From NCBI RefSeq assembly GCF_000773975.1, contig NZ_JRUQ01000005.1, forward strand, positions 1 through 60,413: DNA of 60,413 nt, given 5' to 3'. A program made the translations under genes and the position numbers. This DNA comes from Erwinia typographi (GTDB lineage Bacteria; Pseudomonadota; Gammaproteobacteria; Enterobacterales; Enterobacteriaceae). Position 1 is the stretch's first letter, and each line of letters starts with the position of its first letter. Below the pieces are notes generated by a model. That model saw only the letters and a list, made by a program, of their open reading frames with translations, was not told the origin of the DNA and searched no databases. Positions 19,900 to 29,500 of the stretch are shown in pieces.

Positions 19900-20286
19900 A
19901 TGCGGATACCCACCACTATGCGGGCTATTGCCACAGGCATAACGTTACTGGCGCTCCTGAGCGGATGCAGTAGCGATCGTACGACCATTAATACTTCGCA
20001 GTCGCTGGTGATGGAGTCTTCGGTGCTTTCTTCCGGCATCACCACCGATGAGCCGGTCATGTCTGAACATGAAGGGCAGCAGCGGGCCTCGGCGGTACTG
20101 TTTAACCAGCAGGTGAGTCCGGTGACGGTTCACTACCGTTTCTACTGGTATGATGACAAAGGCCTGGAAATTACCCCGTTTGAACGTCCGCGTACGGCCA
20201 ACGTAGCCGCGAACAGCAAAGTTGAAATATCATCGCAAACCGGTAACCTGACGGCCAGTAAAGTCAGGCTCTATCTGTATCTTTAG
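19900..20286 (+). CDS. ycfL: YcfL-family lipoprotein (DUF1425)
   Basis: This small predicted lipoprotein has a signal peptide ending LLSGC and the conserved VTVHYRFYWYDDKGLE and KVRLYLYL segments of the E. coli YcfL/DUF1425 family. Its function is unknown, but its place directly before lpoB and after hinT is conserved. The start is uncertain: ATG 19900 gives 128 residues, ATG 19918 a more compact signal peptide (MRAIATGITLLALLSGC). Neither has a strong ribosome binding site. Confidence 0.85.
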   Translation: MRIPTTMRAIATGITLLALLSGCSSDRTTINTSQSLVMESSVLSSGITTDEPVMSEHEGQQRASAVLFNQQVSPVTVHYRFYWYDDKGLEITPFERPRTANVAANSKVEISSQTGNLTASKVRLYLYL

Positions 20287-20297
20287 GAGACTATTGC

Positions 20298-20900
20298 GTG
20301 GAAAGGAAGGTTAGTAAACTCTCTGGCGTAGCGCTGCTGGCGCTGATCCTCAGCGGCTGTATCAGCCAGCAACAGCAGCCCCAGCAGCCGGCCCCTGTTG
20401 AGCCAGCTCAGCCTGTTCAGCCCACTCAGCCAGTGCCGCCGGTGCAACCGCAGCCGGGTGAAACCGTGCCGCAGCCGCCGAAGTTCCAGTCAATTAACTG
20501 GGACGCCAGCGTAACGCCGATGATTGCGCAGATGCTGAAGGCCGATGGCGTTACGTCGGGTAGCGTCCTGCTGGTAGATGGCGTGAAAAACAGCACCAAC
20601 GGCAGCCTGCAAACTTCTAAAGCGACCGCTGCGCTGCACTCGGCGCTGGAGAATAACACGCAGTTCACGCTGGTGACGCCGCAGCAGCTGGCAACCGCGA
20701 AGCAGACGCTGGGCCTTTCGGCAGAAGACAGCCTGGGATCGCGCAGCAAGGCGGTGGGACTGGCCCGCTACGTCGGCGCGCAGTACGTGCTATACAGCAA
20801 TGCATCGGGAGACGTGAAGTCTCCTGCACTGCAAATGCAGCTGATGCTGGTGCAGACCGGTGAAATTATCTGGTCGGGCAACGGTGTCGTTCAGCATTGA
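20298..20900 (+). CDS. lpoB: Penicillin-binding protein activator LpoB
   Basis: LpoB is an outer-membrane lipoprotein that reaches through the peptidoglycan to activate PBP1b. The signal peptide ends LILSGC, followed by a flexible Gln/Pro/Val-rich linker (residues about 22-60) and the globular domain with LKADGVTSGSVLLVD, DSLGSRSKAVGLAR and LQMQLMLVQTGEIIWSG. 200 residues. The start is GTG at 20298, preceded by TAGGAG. Its last bases overlap thiK. Confidence 0.95.
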   Translation: MERKVSKLSGVALLALILSGCISQQQQPQQPAPVEPAQPVQPTQPVPPVQPQPGETVPQPPKFQSINWDASVTPMIAQMLKADGVTSGSVLLVDGVKNSTNGSLQTSKATAALHSALENNTQFTLVTPQQLATAKQTLGLSAEDSLGSRSKAVGLARYVGAQYVLYSNASGDVKSPALQMQLMLVQTGEIIWSGNGVVQH

Positions 20901-21729
20901 TCCGGCGCTGGCCAGGCTAATCACCCAACGGTTTCCGGCGGCACAGTCCGCCGGTTCTTTTTTTCCGCTGTCCGGGCTGACCGGCCAGACGGGAAAGGTG
21001 GCGGTGGGCGAACTGACGTTGCTGGCTCGCCATCAAAGCAAAGCGGCCCCGATCCCCGGCGTGGATCGTCGCCGTGAGTACCATATATTGCGCAGGCTGG
21101 CGGGCAGCGGGCTGGCTCCGGCAGTTTACGGCTATGCCGATGCGTGGCTGCTGCTGGGCTGGCAGCCGGGTGAGGCGCTGCGTTCTGAGGAATTTGCCCG
21201 CCAGCTTGCGCCGCTGGCCGCCAGCGTTGCCGCCTTGCATCAGCAGCCGCCCAGCGGGTATCGTCTGTCCCTGCTAAGGCTGCTGCAACAGTACTGGCTG
21301 TTAAGCACTCCCGAACGGCGTCATCATGGCTGGCTGCGGGCGATACAAAAGCTGAAGCGGCAGGGCGAACCGAAGCCGTTACGGCTGGCGTTGCTGCACA
21401 TGGATATCCATGCCGGCAACGTCATCCGCCATCGCGACTGCCTCCGGCTAATCGACTGGGAATATGCCAGCGACGGCGACGTTGCGCTGGAACTGGCGGC
21501 GATCGTGGCGGGCAATGCGCTGGATGCGGAGCAGCAGCAGCGGTTGACCATCAGCTATGCGCGGTTACAGCATCTGGATCCGGCAACGCTGGCGCAGCAG
21601 ATGCGGCGCTGGCAGCCGTGGCTGTCTCTGCTGATGGCCTGTTGGTACGAGCTGCGCTGGCAGCAGAGTCAGGAACAAACGTTTTACGCGCTGGCGGCAC
21701 GGGCCTGGCAGCGGGTGTTATCAGATTAA
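20884..21729 (+). CDS. thiK: Thiamine kinase ThiK
   Basis: ThiK phosphorylates salvaged thiamine to thiamine phosphate. The choline-kinase-like catalytic loop LLHMDIHAGNVIRH and the metal-binding LIDWEYASDGDVALEL are clear. I choose the GTG at 20884, within the end of lpoB (17-bp overlap), because the resulting MSFSIDPALARL aligns with the E. coli start; an ATG at 20860 in the same frame is the alternative. 281 residues. It is followed after 10 bp by nagZ. Confidence 0.9.
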   Translation: MSFSIDPALARLITQRFPAAQSAGSFFPLSGLTGQTGKVAVGELTLLARHQSKAAPIPGVDRRREYHILRRLAGSGLAPAVYGYADAWLLLGWQPGEALRSEEFARQLAPLAASVAALHQQPPSGYRLSLLRLLQQYWLLSTPERRHHGWLRAIQKLKRQGEPKPLRLALLHMDIHAGNVIRHRDCLRLIDWEYASDGDVALELAAIVAGNALDAEQQQRLTISYARLQHLDPATLAQQMRRWQPWLSLLMACWYELRWQQSQEQTFYALAARAWQRVLSD

Positions 21730-21739
21730 GAGGTGATGT

Positions 21740-22762
21740 GTGGGACCGGTAATGTTAGACGTGCTCGGCTACGAGCTGGATGCAGAAGAGCGGGAAATTT
21801 TACAGCATCCGCTGGTGGGCGGGCTGATCCTGTTCACCCGCAATTATCACGATCCTGAGCAGCTGGCCGAACTGATCCGGCAAATCCGCGAGGCCTCACG
21901 TAACCGGCTGGTGCTGGCGGTGGATCAGGAAGGGGGACGCGTTCAGCGCTTTCGCGAAGGCTTTACCCGCCTGCCCGCGATGCAGTCATTCTGTGCGCTA
22001 AATGGCGAGGAGAAAGGGGCCGGGCTGGCGCAGCAGGCAGGCTGGCTGATGGCGGCAGAAATGATCGCCATGGACATTGATATCAGCTTTGCGCCGGTGC
22101 TGGACATTGGTCACGGCAGCGCGGCAATCGGCGAGCGGAGCTTCCACGAGGACCCGGCTATCGCGCTGCAAATGGCGCGACAGTTTATTCGCGGTATGCA
22201 TAGCGCCGGGATGAAAACCACCGGCAAACATTTCCCTGGCCATGGCGCGGTCAGCGCGGACTCTCACAAAGAGACGCCGCGTGACGACCGCAGCGAGCTG
22301 GAGATCCGCCAGCATGATATGCAGATCTTCAAACAGCTGATCGAAGAACAGGCGCTGGATGCGATTATGCCGGCTCACGTTATCTATACTCAGATCGATC
22401 CCCGCCCGGCCAGCGGCTCTTCTCACTGGCTGAAAACGGTGCTGCGCGGCGAGCTGGGCTACGACGGCGTGATTTTCTCTGACGACCTGTCGATGGAGGG
22501 CGCGGCGATTATGGGCAGCTATGCTGAACGTGGGCAGGCCTCGCTGGACGCGGGTTGTGACATGATTCTGGTATGTAATAACCGCCAGGGCGCGGTCAGC
22601 GTGCTGGATAATCTGTCGCCGATCAAGGCGGAGCGCGTCAGCAGGCTGTACCATCGGGGAACATTTACCCGCCAGCAGCTGCTGGACTCGCCTCGCTGGA
22701 AAGAGGCAAATCAGGCCCTGACCGCGCTACAACTGCGCTGGCTGGAGCAGAAAGGCAGCTGA
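21740..22762 (+). CDS. nagZ: Beta-N-acetylhexosaminidase NagZ
   Basis: NagZ removes GlcNAc from anhydro-muropeptides in the cytoplasm; its products feed wall recycling and, in some species, ampC induction. It is a GH3 TIM barrel: [11 protein letters not shown], the catalytic loop [18 protein letters not shown] with the proton-donor His, and the nucleophile Asp in [10 protein letters not shown]. 340 residues. The start is GTG ([17 protein letters not shown]), same as in E. coli. It connects with nagK and ldcA in this window. Confidence 0.97.
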   Translation: MGPVMLDVLGYELDAEEREILQHPLVGGLILFTRNYHDPEQLAELIRQIREASRNRLVLAVDQEGGRVQRFREGFTRLPAMQSFCALNGEEKGAGLAQQAGWLMAAEMIAMDIDISFAPVLDIGHGSAAIGERSFHEDPAIALQMARQFIRGMHSAGMKTTGKHFPGHGAVSADSHKETPRDDRSELEIRQHDMQIFKQLIEEQALDAIMPAHVIYTQIDPRPASGSSHWLKTVLRGELGYDGVIFSDDLSMEGAAIMGSYAERGQASLDAGCDMILVCNNRQGAVSVLDNLSPIKAERVSRLYHRGTFTRQQLLDSPRWKEANQALTALQLRWLEQKGS

Positions 22763-22786
22763 CGGCAATTCTCAACGAGGATAGCG

Positions 22787-23329
22787 ATGATCATCTATCT
22801 GCACGGTTTTGATTCCACCAGCCCGGGGAACCACGAAAAGGTTCTCCAGCTACAGTTTATCGACCCGGACGTCCGCTTACTCAGCTACAGCACGCTCCAT
22901 CCCAAGCATGATATGCAGTATCTGCTGAATGAGGCCGACAAAATGCTGCGCAGCGGCGGGGATGAACGCCCGCTGATCTGCGGGGTAGGGCTTGGCGGTT
23001 TCTGGGCGGAGCGCATCGGCTTTCTTTGCGATATCCGTCAGGCGATCTTCAATCCTAACCTGTGGCCGGAAGAGAACATGGCGGGCAAAATCAATCGCCC
23101 GGAAGAGTATGTCGATATTGCCACCAAATGCGTCAGTAACTTTCGTCAGAAGAACCGCGATCGCTGCCTGGTGATCCTCTCCCGCGAGGATGAGGCGCTG
23201 GACAGCCAGCGCACGGCGGCGGCGCTGCACAGTTTCTATGAAATTGTCTGGGACGACGAGCAGGGCCATAAATTCAAAAATATCTCCCCGCACCTCCAGC
23301 GTATTAAGGCCTTTAAAACCCTCGGCTGA
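22787..23329 (+). CDS. ycfP: Esterase-like protein YcfP (UPF0227)
   Basis: An alpha/beta-hydrolase-like protein of 180 residues, almost identical to E. coli YcfP ([41 protein letters not shown]). The nucleophile-elbow position reads GVGLGG, with glycine-leucine where hydrolases have serine, so classical esterase activity is doubtful. Function unknown. AACGAGGATAGC is upstream. It ends the hinT-ycfP run and is followed by a perfect hairpin. Confidence 0.93.
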   Translation: MIIYLHGFDSTSPGNHEKVLQLQFIDPDVRLLSYSTLHPKHDMQYLLNEADKMLRSGGDERPLICGVGLGGFWAERIGFLCDIRQAIFNPNLWPEENMAGKINRPEEYVDIATKCVSNFRQKNRDRCLVILSREDEALDSQRTAAALHSFYEIVWDDEQGHKFKNISPHLQRIKAFKTLG

Positions 23330-23335
23330 CCCTTT

Positions 23336-23363
23336 CCGGACGCAGCGGTCCCGCTGCGTCCGG
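23336..23363. terminator. Perfect 13-bp hairpin after ycfP, no T-run
   Basis: CCGGACGCAGCGG / CCGCTGCGTCCGG with a 2-base spacer, 6 bp after ycfP. The missing T-run makes intrinsic termination uncertain; mRNA 3'-end protection is as likely. Confidence 0.5.
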
Positions 23364-23395
23364 CATCGTATTACTCTGAGAATGCCCAACTAAAA

Positions 23396-23409
23396 TTGAC
23401 CTGCATCAA
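23396..23409 (+). promoter_or_regulatory. FNR-type operator upstream of ndh
   Basis: TTGACctgcATCAA differs from the FNR consensus TTGATnnnnATCAA at one position. E. coli ndh is repressed by FNR without oxygen through such a site, so the same control is inferred here. Confidence 0.65.
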
Positions 23410-23541
23410 TTTTAAGAGATCTCTTCTTCATCCCCGTGGTATTCTGCCAGCAGATAACGAATCAACTCGCCAACCCTATGTTTACTAAGGATATTAATTT
23501 AACTTTTAGTTAACGGTTGGTTCACATTTTAAGGGGGTCAA

Positions 23542-24846
23542 TTGACTACACCACTGAAGAAAATTGTTATTGTCGGCGGGGGGGCCGGTGGGCTGGAGCT
23601 TGCCACTCAGCTTGGCCATAAGCTGGGGCGTAAGAAAAAGGCGGAGATCACCCTGGTGGATCGCAATCACAGCCACCTGTGGAAGCCGCTGCTGCATGAG
23701 GTGGCGACCGGTTCGCTGGACGAGGGGATCGACGGCCTGAGCTACCTGGCACATGCCCGCAATCACGGCTTCCAGTTCCAGCTCGGCACCGTGACCAATC
23801 TCAACCGCGAGGGGAAATTCCTGCAACTGTCTGAGATTCGGGATGCGCAGGGCGAGCTGCTGGTCCCTGAGCGCGAGCTGGCGTATGACACGCTGGTGAT
23901 GGCGCTGGGCAGCACCTCCAACGACTTTGGCACGCCAGGCGTAAAGGACAGCTGTATTTTCCTGGATAACCCGCATCAGGCGCGACGTTTCCACAACGAA
24001 ATGCTCAACCTGTTCCTGAAATTCTCTTCCGGCGAAGGGGAGCAGGGAAAAGTCAGCATCGCTATTGTCGGCGGCGGCGCAACCGGCGTTGAGCTTTCTG
24101 CCGAGCTGCATAACGCGGTTAAACAGCTGCACAGCTACGGCTACAAAGGCCTCGACAGCCATACGCTGAACGTGACGCTGGTGGAAGCTGGCGAGCGCAT
24201 TTTGCCCGCCTTGCCGCCACGCATCTCTACCGCGGCACACCACGAGTTGACTAAGCTTGGCGTGCGCGTTCTCACCCAGACCATGGTGACCAGCGCCGAG
24301 AAGAACGGTCTGCACACCAAGTCCGGCGAGTTTATCGACGCCGATCTGATGGTGTGGGCTGCTGGCATCAAAGCCCCAGACTTTATGAAAGAGATTGGCG
24401 GTCTGGAAACTAATCGCATCAACCAGCTGGTGGTGAAGCCAACGCTGCAAACCACGCTGGACGAGAACATCTATGCCATCGGCGACTGCGCCTCCTGCGC
24501 GCTGCCTTCCGGCGGATTTGTGCCGCCTCGCGCACAGTCGGCCCACCAGATGGCTTCACTGGTGCTGGGTAACATCCTGGCGCAAATTAAAGGCCAGAGC
24601 CTGAAATCCTATGTTTATAAGGATCATGGATCACTGGTGTCGCTCTCCCGCTTCAGCACGGTGGGTAGCCTGATGGGTAACCTGATGCGCGGCTCGATGA
24701 TGGTGGAAGGGCGCATAGCCCGTTTCGTCTACATCTCGCTTTACCGTATGCACCAGGTCGCACTGCACGGCTATTTCAAAACCGGCCTGATGATGCTGGT
24801 CGGCAGCATCAACCGGGTGATTCGCCCACGACTGAAGCTGCACTGA
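23542..24846 (+). CDS. ndh: NADH:quinone oxidoreductase II (non-proton-pumping)
   Basis: Ndh passes electrons from NADH to ubiquinone at the inner membrane during aerobic growth. Two dinucleotide folds are visible: [14 protein letters not shown] (FAD, residues about 9-22) and [15 protein letters not shown] (NADH, about 175). The quinone-site motif [12 protein letters not shown] and an amphipathic, basic C-terminal anchor are present. 434 residues, as in E. coli. The start is TTG at 23542 ([13 protein letters not shown]), with AAGGGGG upstream. Alone in its transcript, with a terminator after it. Confidence 0.97.
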   Translation: MTTPLKKIVIVGGGAGGLELATQLGHKLGRKKKAEITLVDRNHSHLWKPLLHEVATGSLDEGIDGLSYLAHARNHGFQFQLGTVTNLNREGKFLQLSEIRDAQGELLVPERELAYDTLVMALGSTSNDFGTPGVKDSCIFLDNPHQARRFHNEMLNLFLKFSSGEGEQGKVSIAIVGGGATGVELSAELHNAVKQLHSYGYKGLDSHTLNVTLVEAGERILPALPPRISTAAHHELTKLGVRVLTQTMVTSAEKNGLHTKSGEFIDADLMVWAAGIKAPDFMKEIGGLETNRINQLVVKPTLQTTLDENIYAIGDCASCALPSGGFVPPRAQSAHQMASLVLGNILAQIKGQSLKSYVYKDHGSLVSLSRFSTVGSLMGNLMRGSMMVEGRIARFVYISLYRMHQVALHGYFKTGLMMLVGSINRVIRPRLKLH

Positions 24847-24887
24847 TCCTCATTTATCCATTGTAGTACCGCGCCATTTTCCAATCG

Positions 24888-24928
24888 AAGGCTTATAGCG
24901 ATAGCGTTTGCTATAAGCCTTTCTTCTT
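24888..24928 (+). terminator. ndh terminator
   Basis: AAGGCTTATAGC / GCTATAAGCCTT, 12 bp perfect, ten-base loop, then TTCTTCTT. Confidence 0.85.
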
Positions 24929-25146
24929 CAACTGCCCCCGGATGCCGTCGATCGGAACACTCTTAAAAGCTTTCTCTTATGGTAAGCGGAGATGATTTCG
25001 TCCTGTTTTCTTATTGTCACAATTGGTCCTGATGCGCAAAATTTACCGCAACACCATATGGCGCGTCGCGCACGCCGGGTAAGTGTCTCTGCCCAGGGAG
25101 TGGGGAGAGTCAGAATTGCGCGGTAACAATTTCAGGAGGTTATCCT

Positions 25147-25686
25147 GTGAATAAATCAATGTTGGCGGGTATTGGAATTGGCGTTGCGGCGGCACTGGGC
25201 GTCGCGGCGGTTGCAAGCATGAACGTGTTTGATCGCAGCCCCCAGTATGCGCAGGTGCTTTCCGCTACACCAATCAAAGAAACCACAAAAAATCCGCGTC
25301 AGGAGTGCCGCAACGTGACGCTGACCCATCGTCGGGCCGTCCAGGATGAACACCGTATTGCCGGGTCGGTACTGGGTGCCGTAGCTGGCGGCGTGCTGGG
25401 CCACCAGTTTGGCGGCGGTCGCGGTCGCGATGTGGCAACCGTTGCGGGTGCCGTAGCTGGCGGGTACGGTGGTAACCAGGTGCAGGGAGCGATGCAGGAT
25501 CGTGATACCTACACCACTACCGAACAGCGCTGCAAAACCGTTTACGACAAGCAGGAAAAAATGATGGGTTATGACGTTACCTACAAAATTGGTAACGAGC
25601 AGGGCAAAATCCGCATGGATAATGACCCGGGCACCCGTATTCCGCTGGATAACAATGGCCAACTGGTGCTTAACGACAAAGCGTAA
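25147..25686 (+). CDS. ycfJ: Glycine-zipper 2TM-domain protein YcfJ
   Basis: YcfJ is a conserved envelope protein of 179 residues (MNKSMLAGIGIGVAAALGVAAVAS start). It has an N-terminal hydrophobic segment (5-25), then ETTKNPRQECRNVTLTHRR, and a glycine-zipper hairpin (about 72-115: GSVLGAVAGGVLGHQFGGG, VAGGYGGNQVQG), followed by QRCKTVYDK and GYDVTYKIG. The glycine-zipper pattern suggests tight helix packing in a membrane. Its biological role is unknown. GGAGGTTATCCT lies upstream. Roughly 300 bp separate it from ndh, with nothing recognisable except the ndh terminator. Confidence 0.92.
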   Translation: MNKSMLAGIGIGVAAALGVAAVASMNVFDRSPQYAQVLSATPIKETTKNPRQECRNVTLTHRRAVQDEHRIAGSVLGAVAGGVLGHQFGGGRGRDVATVAGAVAGGYGGNQVQGAMQDRDTYTTTEQRCKTVYDKQEKMMGYDVTYKIGNEQGKIRMDNDPGTRIPLDNNGQLVLNDKA

Positions 25687-25783
25687 GCTTAGCCGTCTAA
25701 CAGCCAGCTGAGATCGACAAAACGGTCACACAGTTGATCGAACGGTGAAGAATCGCCTGGCCAATGCAGTGATGGTATAAGAG

Positions 25784-25816
25784 TCTGGAAATGTTGATCA
25801 TTTCCAGATTTTTTTT
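25784..25816 (+). terminator. Terminator between ycfJ and the P-loop kinase gene
   Basis: TCTGGAAATG / CATTTCCAGA with a 5-base loop and eight T. Confidence 0.88.
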
Positions 25817-25897
25817 GCATATTGTTCAGGCTGTGTGAGCCTCTCAGGTAGACAGTTTTTCTTTGCTTCTGGATACGTCACTGACAGAAACAACCTT

Positions 25898-26431
25898 ATG
25901 AAAACGATAATTTCACTCGATGAGTTGGGACCGCGCATCTGCATCATCGGCCCCTCCAATAGCGGCAAATCAACGCTTGCCCAGGCAATATCATGCAAGA
26001 CGGGACTCCCGGCCGTTCATCTTGATCAGCTTCATCACTTACCGAATACGAACTGGGTGCCGCGGGATCACGACGAGTTCCTGCAATTGCATGCCAGCGC
26101 TATCAGTGAAGCACGCTGGGTCATTGAAGGTAACTACAGCAAATGTATGGCTGAACGGCTTGAGCGGGCAACCGGCCTGATTCTGCTTGATATACCGACA
26201 GCATTGGGTCTGGTGCGATACCTCCGCCGATGTTACTCAGCAAAGGCGAGGGTCGGGGCTCTGGAAGGCGGTCAGGATCGGGTGAACTGGGAAATGATTA
26301 AATACATCACCCTGGTTAGCCCCGCAAACCGTAAACGGCACAGAGTTCTTTACGAGGAGAGCAAGTTGCCTAAATTACTTTTGCTGACGCCGAAAGAGGT
26401 GAAGAGATGCTACAAATGCTGGGATTTATAA
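25898..26431 (+). CDS. P-loop adenylate-kinase-like / topology-modulation-type protein
   Basis: A small nucleotide-binding protein of 177 residues. The Walker A is GPSNSGKST (18-26), followed by LPAVHLDQLHHLPNTNWVPRD, VIEGNYSKCMAERL and a hydrophobic LILLDIPT, the pattern of small kinases related to adenylate kinase and to proteins annotated as DNA topology modulation (FlaR-like). Substrate unknown. The start at 25898 (MKTIISLDELGPRICII) is preferred because the fold begins there; an upstream in-frame ATG at 25835 overlaps the region just after a terminator. No good ribosome binding site is visible. E. coli has other genes (such as bhsA) between ycfJ and mfd, so this gene is probably lineage-specific. 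Confidence 0.75.
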   Translation: MKTIISLDELGPRICIIGPSNSGKSTLAQAISCKTGLPAVHLDQLHHLPNTNWVPRDHDEFLQLHASAISEARWVIEGNYSKCMAERLERATGLILLDIPTALGLVRYLRRCYSAKARVGALEGGQDRVNWEMIKYITLVSPANRKRHRVLYEESKLPKLLLLTPKEVKRCYKCWDL

Positions 26432-26484
26432 ATCGATAAAGCTGCGGCTTCAGAGGTTCTCCCCAATGAATCTGCTGGCTGTTT

Positions 26485-26519
26485 TAAGCACTTAAATACC
26501 TCAGGTATTTAAGTGCTTA
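26485..26519. terminator. 16-bp perfect hairpin between the kinase gene and mfd
   Basis: TAAGCACTTAAATACC / GGTATTTAAGTGCTTA with a 3-base loop lies between two convergent genes. The flanks are T/A-rich but lack a long T-run, so it is a probable shared terminator. Confidence 0.6.
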
Positions 26520-26557
26520 TATCAAAAGCGTCAGCCAGTTTAGCGGCCCTTTTCCCG

Positions 26558-29500
26558 TCAGGCCGCGTTTGCCAGTACCTGCGCCATAAAGTCCCGCACC
26601 CACTTCATGCGCACCTTACGCTCCGCCAGATCCCGGATAAACTTGATTTTCGTCGGGCCATCCAGCCGCCAGTGCTGCGGATCTTTCTGTAGCAGACCGA
26701 TCAGCCAGCCAGGGTTAGCCAGATTCTTCTCGGCAAACTCAATGAAGCCGCCTTTTTCGCTCGCTTCCACCCGACGGATGCCGATTTTCTTCGCCACCAG
26801 CCGCAGCGCGGCAATATCCAGCAAATTGCGGGCGGCGTCGGGCAGCAGGCCAAAGCGATCGATCAGTTCGACCTTCAGGTCTTCCAGCTCTCCCTCTTCC
26901 TGCGCGCTGGCAATCCGCTTGTAGAACGACAGGCGGGTATTCACATCGGGAATAAAGTCATCCGGCAGCAGGGAAGGCATCCGCAGCTCTATGTCCGTCT
27001 GGCTGTTGGTGAGATCTTCCAGCGAAGGCTCGCGGCCCTCCTTCAGCGCGTCAACGGCGTTTTCCAGCAGCTCCATATACAGCGAAAAGCCGATAGTCTC
27101 CATCTGGCCGCTCTGATCCTCACCCAGCAGCTCACCGGCGCCACGGATTTCGAGATCGTGAGTGGCCAGCGCAAAGCCGGCGCCCAGATCCTCCAGCGAG
27201 GCAATAGCCTCAAGGCGCTTGTGGGCGTCGCTGGTCATCGCTTTGGGGTGCGGCGTCAGCAGCCAGGCATAGGCCTGGTGGTGCGAACGTCCCACGCGGC
27301 CGCGCAGCTGATGCAGCTGGGCCAGACCGAAATGATCGGCCCGCTCGATGATAATGGTGTTAGCGGTGGGGATGTCGATACCGGTTTCAATGATCGTGGT
27401 GCAAACCAGCACGTTGAAGCGCTGATGGTGGAAATCGTTCATCACCCGCTCCAGCTGGCGTTCGCGCATCTGCCCGTGGCCGATGGCAACGCGAGCCTCC
27501 GGCACCAGCCCGGCGAGACGGTTGGCCGCCTTCTCGATATTCTCCACATCGTTATAGAGGTAGTATACCTGGCCGCCGCGCAGCACTTCACGCAGAATGG
27601 CCTCGCGCACCACCAGGTCATCAAACTCGCGTACGAAGGTCTTCACCGCCAGGCGGCGTGCCGGAGGGGTGGCGATAATCGACAGGTCGCGCATACCGCT
27701 CATCGCCATATTCAGCGTCCGCGGGATTGGCGTAGCGGTCAGCGTCAGGATATCAACGTCGGCGCGCATCGCCTTAATCCGCTCTTTGTGGCGCACGCCA
27801 AAGCGGTGCTCCTCATCAACAATCAGCAGGCCGAGATCGCGCCATTTGATCTCGTTAGCCAGCAGCTTGTGCGTGCCGATCAGAATATCAATTTTGCCTT
27901 CTTTCGCCTGCTCCAGGATCTGCGCCTGCTCTTTAGCGGTACGGAAGCGAGAGAGCATTTCAATCCGTACCGGCCAGTTGGCAAAGCGGTCACGGAAGTT
28001 GTCGTAATGCTGTTGGGCGAGGAGGGTAGTTGGAACCAGCACGGCCACCTGCTTGTGATTCTCCACCGCCAGGAAGGCGGCGCGCATCGCTACCTCGGTT
28101 TTGCCAAAGCCCACGTCGCCGCACACCAGGCGATCCATCGCCAGCGGCTGGCACATGTCGCTGAGCACGGCATTGATTGCCTGCGCCTGGTCCACCGTGG
28201 TTTCAAACGGGAAGCTTTCGCAGAACAGCTGATACTGCTCGCGGTTGTGTTTAAAGGCGAAGCCCGCCTTGGCCGCGCGCTGGGCATAGATGTCCAGCAG
28301 CTCGGCGGCGACGTCACGGACTTTTTCGGCGGCTTTCTGCCGCGCGCGCGACCACGCGTCGCTGCCCAGCTTGTGCAGCGGCGCATTTTCATCAGCGCCT
28401 CCCGCATAGCGGCTGATCAGGTGGAGCGACGAAACCGGAACGTAAAGCTTAGCGTCGCCCGCATAGGTCAGCATCAGGTACTCGGCGGTAATGCCGCCGG
28501 TTTCCAGCGTGGTCAGACCCATATAGCGCCCTACGCCGTGCTCCAGATGCACCACCGGCTGGCCCGGATGCAGCTCGGCCAGGTTGCGGATCAGTACGTC
28601 AGGGTTGATGGTGCGGCGGTTGTCCTGACGGCGGCGGCTGACGCGCTCGCCAAGCAGATCGCCCTCGCAAATCAGCGCCCGCTCGCGCAGCGCGTCGATA
28701 AAGCCTTTTTCGCTGGAGCCAATCATCAGGTAGTGCCCGGCGGACTCTGCCTGCGCGAGGGTATGTACGGCTTTGGGAATAATTTTGATCCGCGCCAGCA
28801 GCTCTTGCAGCGCCTCACGGCGGCCTTCACTCTCTACCGAAAAGACGACCGGGCCGGGAAACGTTTCAAGAAAGCGGCGCAGGGTGTCCAGCGGCGCTTT
28901 TGCCTGAGCCTGTACGGCCAGATCCGGCAGAACCTGATAATTCAGATTGGTATTGGCGGCTTTCTCCGGCAGCGCTTCGGTTTTCAGCTGCACGCGCGGC
29001 CATTTTTTCAGCTCGCTGAACAGCTCATCGGTACGCAGCCACAGTTTTTCCGGCGACAGCAGCGGGCGCATCGGATCAACGCGGCGGCTTTCAAAGCGAG
29101 AGGTCACGTCCAGCAGAAAGCGGTCGGCGCTGCTCTCCAGATCGCCAGAGTTCACTATCAGCGTATTTTCAGGCAAATAGCTGAACAGCGCGGGCAGTGG
29201 CCGATCGAAAAACAGCGGCTGCCAGTACTCGATCCCCGTCGGCAACGTGCCCTTGCTTACCTGCTGGTAAATATGTTCGGACTCGCGGCGAACATCGAAA
29301 TGCTCCCGCCACTGGCTGCGGAACAGCTCAATCGCCGCTTTATCGGTAGGGAACTCATGCGCGGGCAGCAGGTTCACCGCCGGAACTTCCTCCAGCGTAC
29401 GCTGGCTGTCGACGTCGAACAGGCGCAGGCTGTCGATCTCATCATCAAAAAAGTCGATACGGTAAGGCTGGTCGCTGCCCATCGGGTAGAGATCCAGCAG

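Noticed and set aside
23506..24546. 346-codon frame antisense to ndh
   Set aside because: Shadow of ndh, which has both nucleotide-binding motifs.
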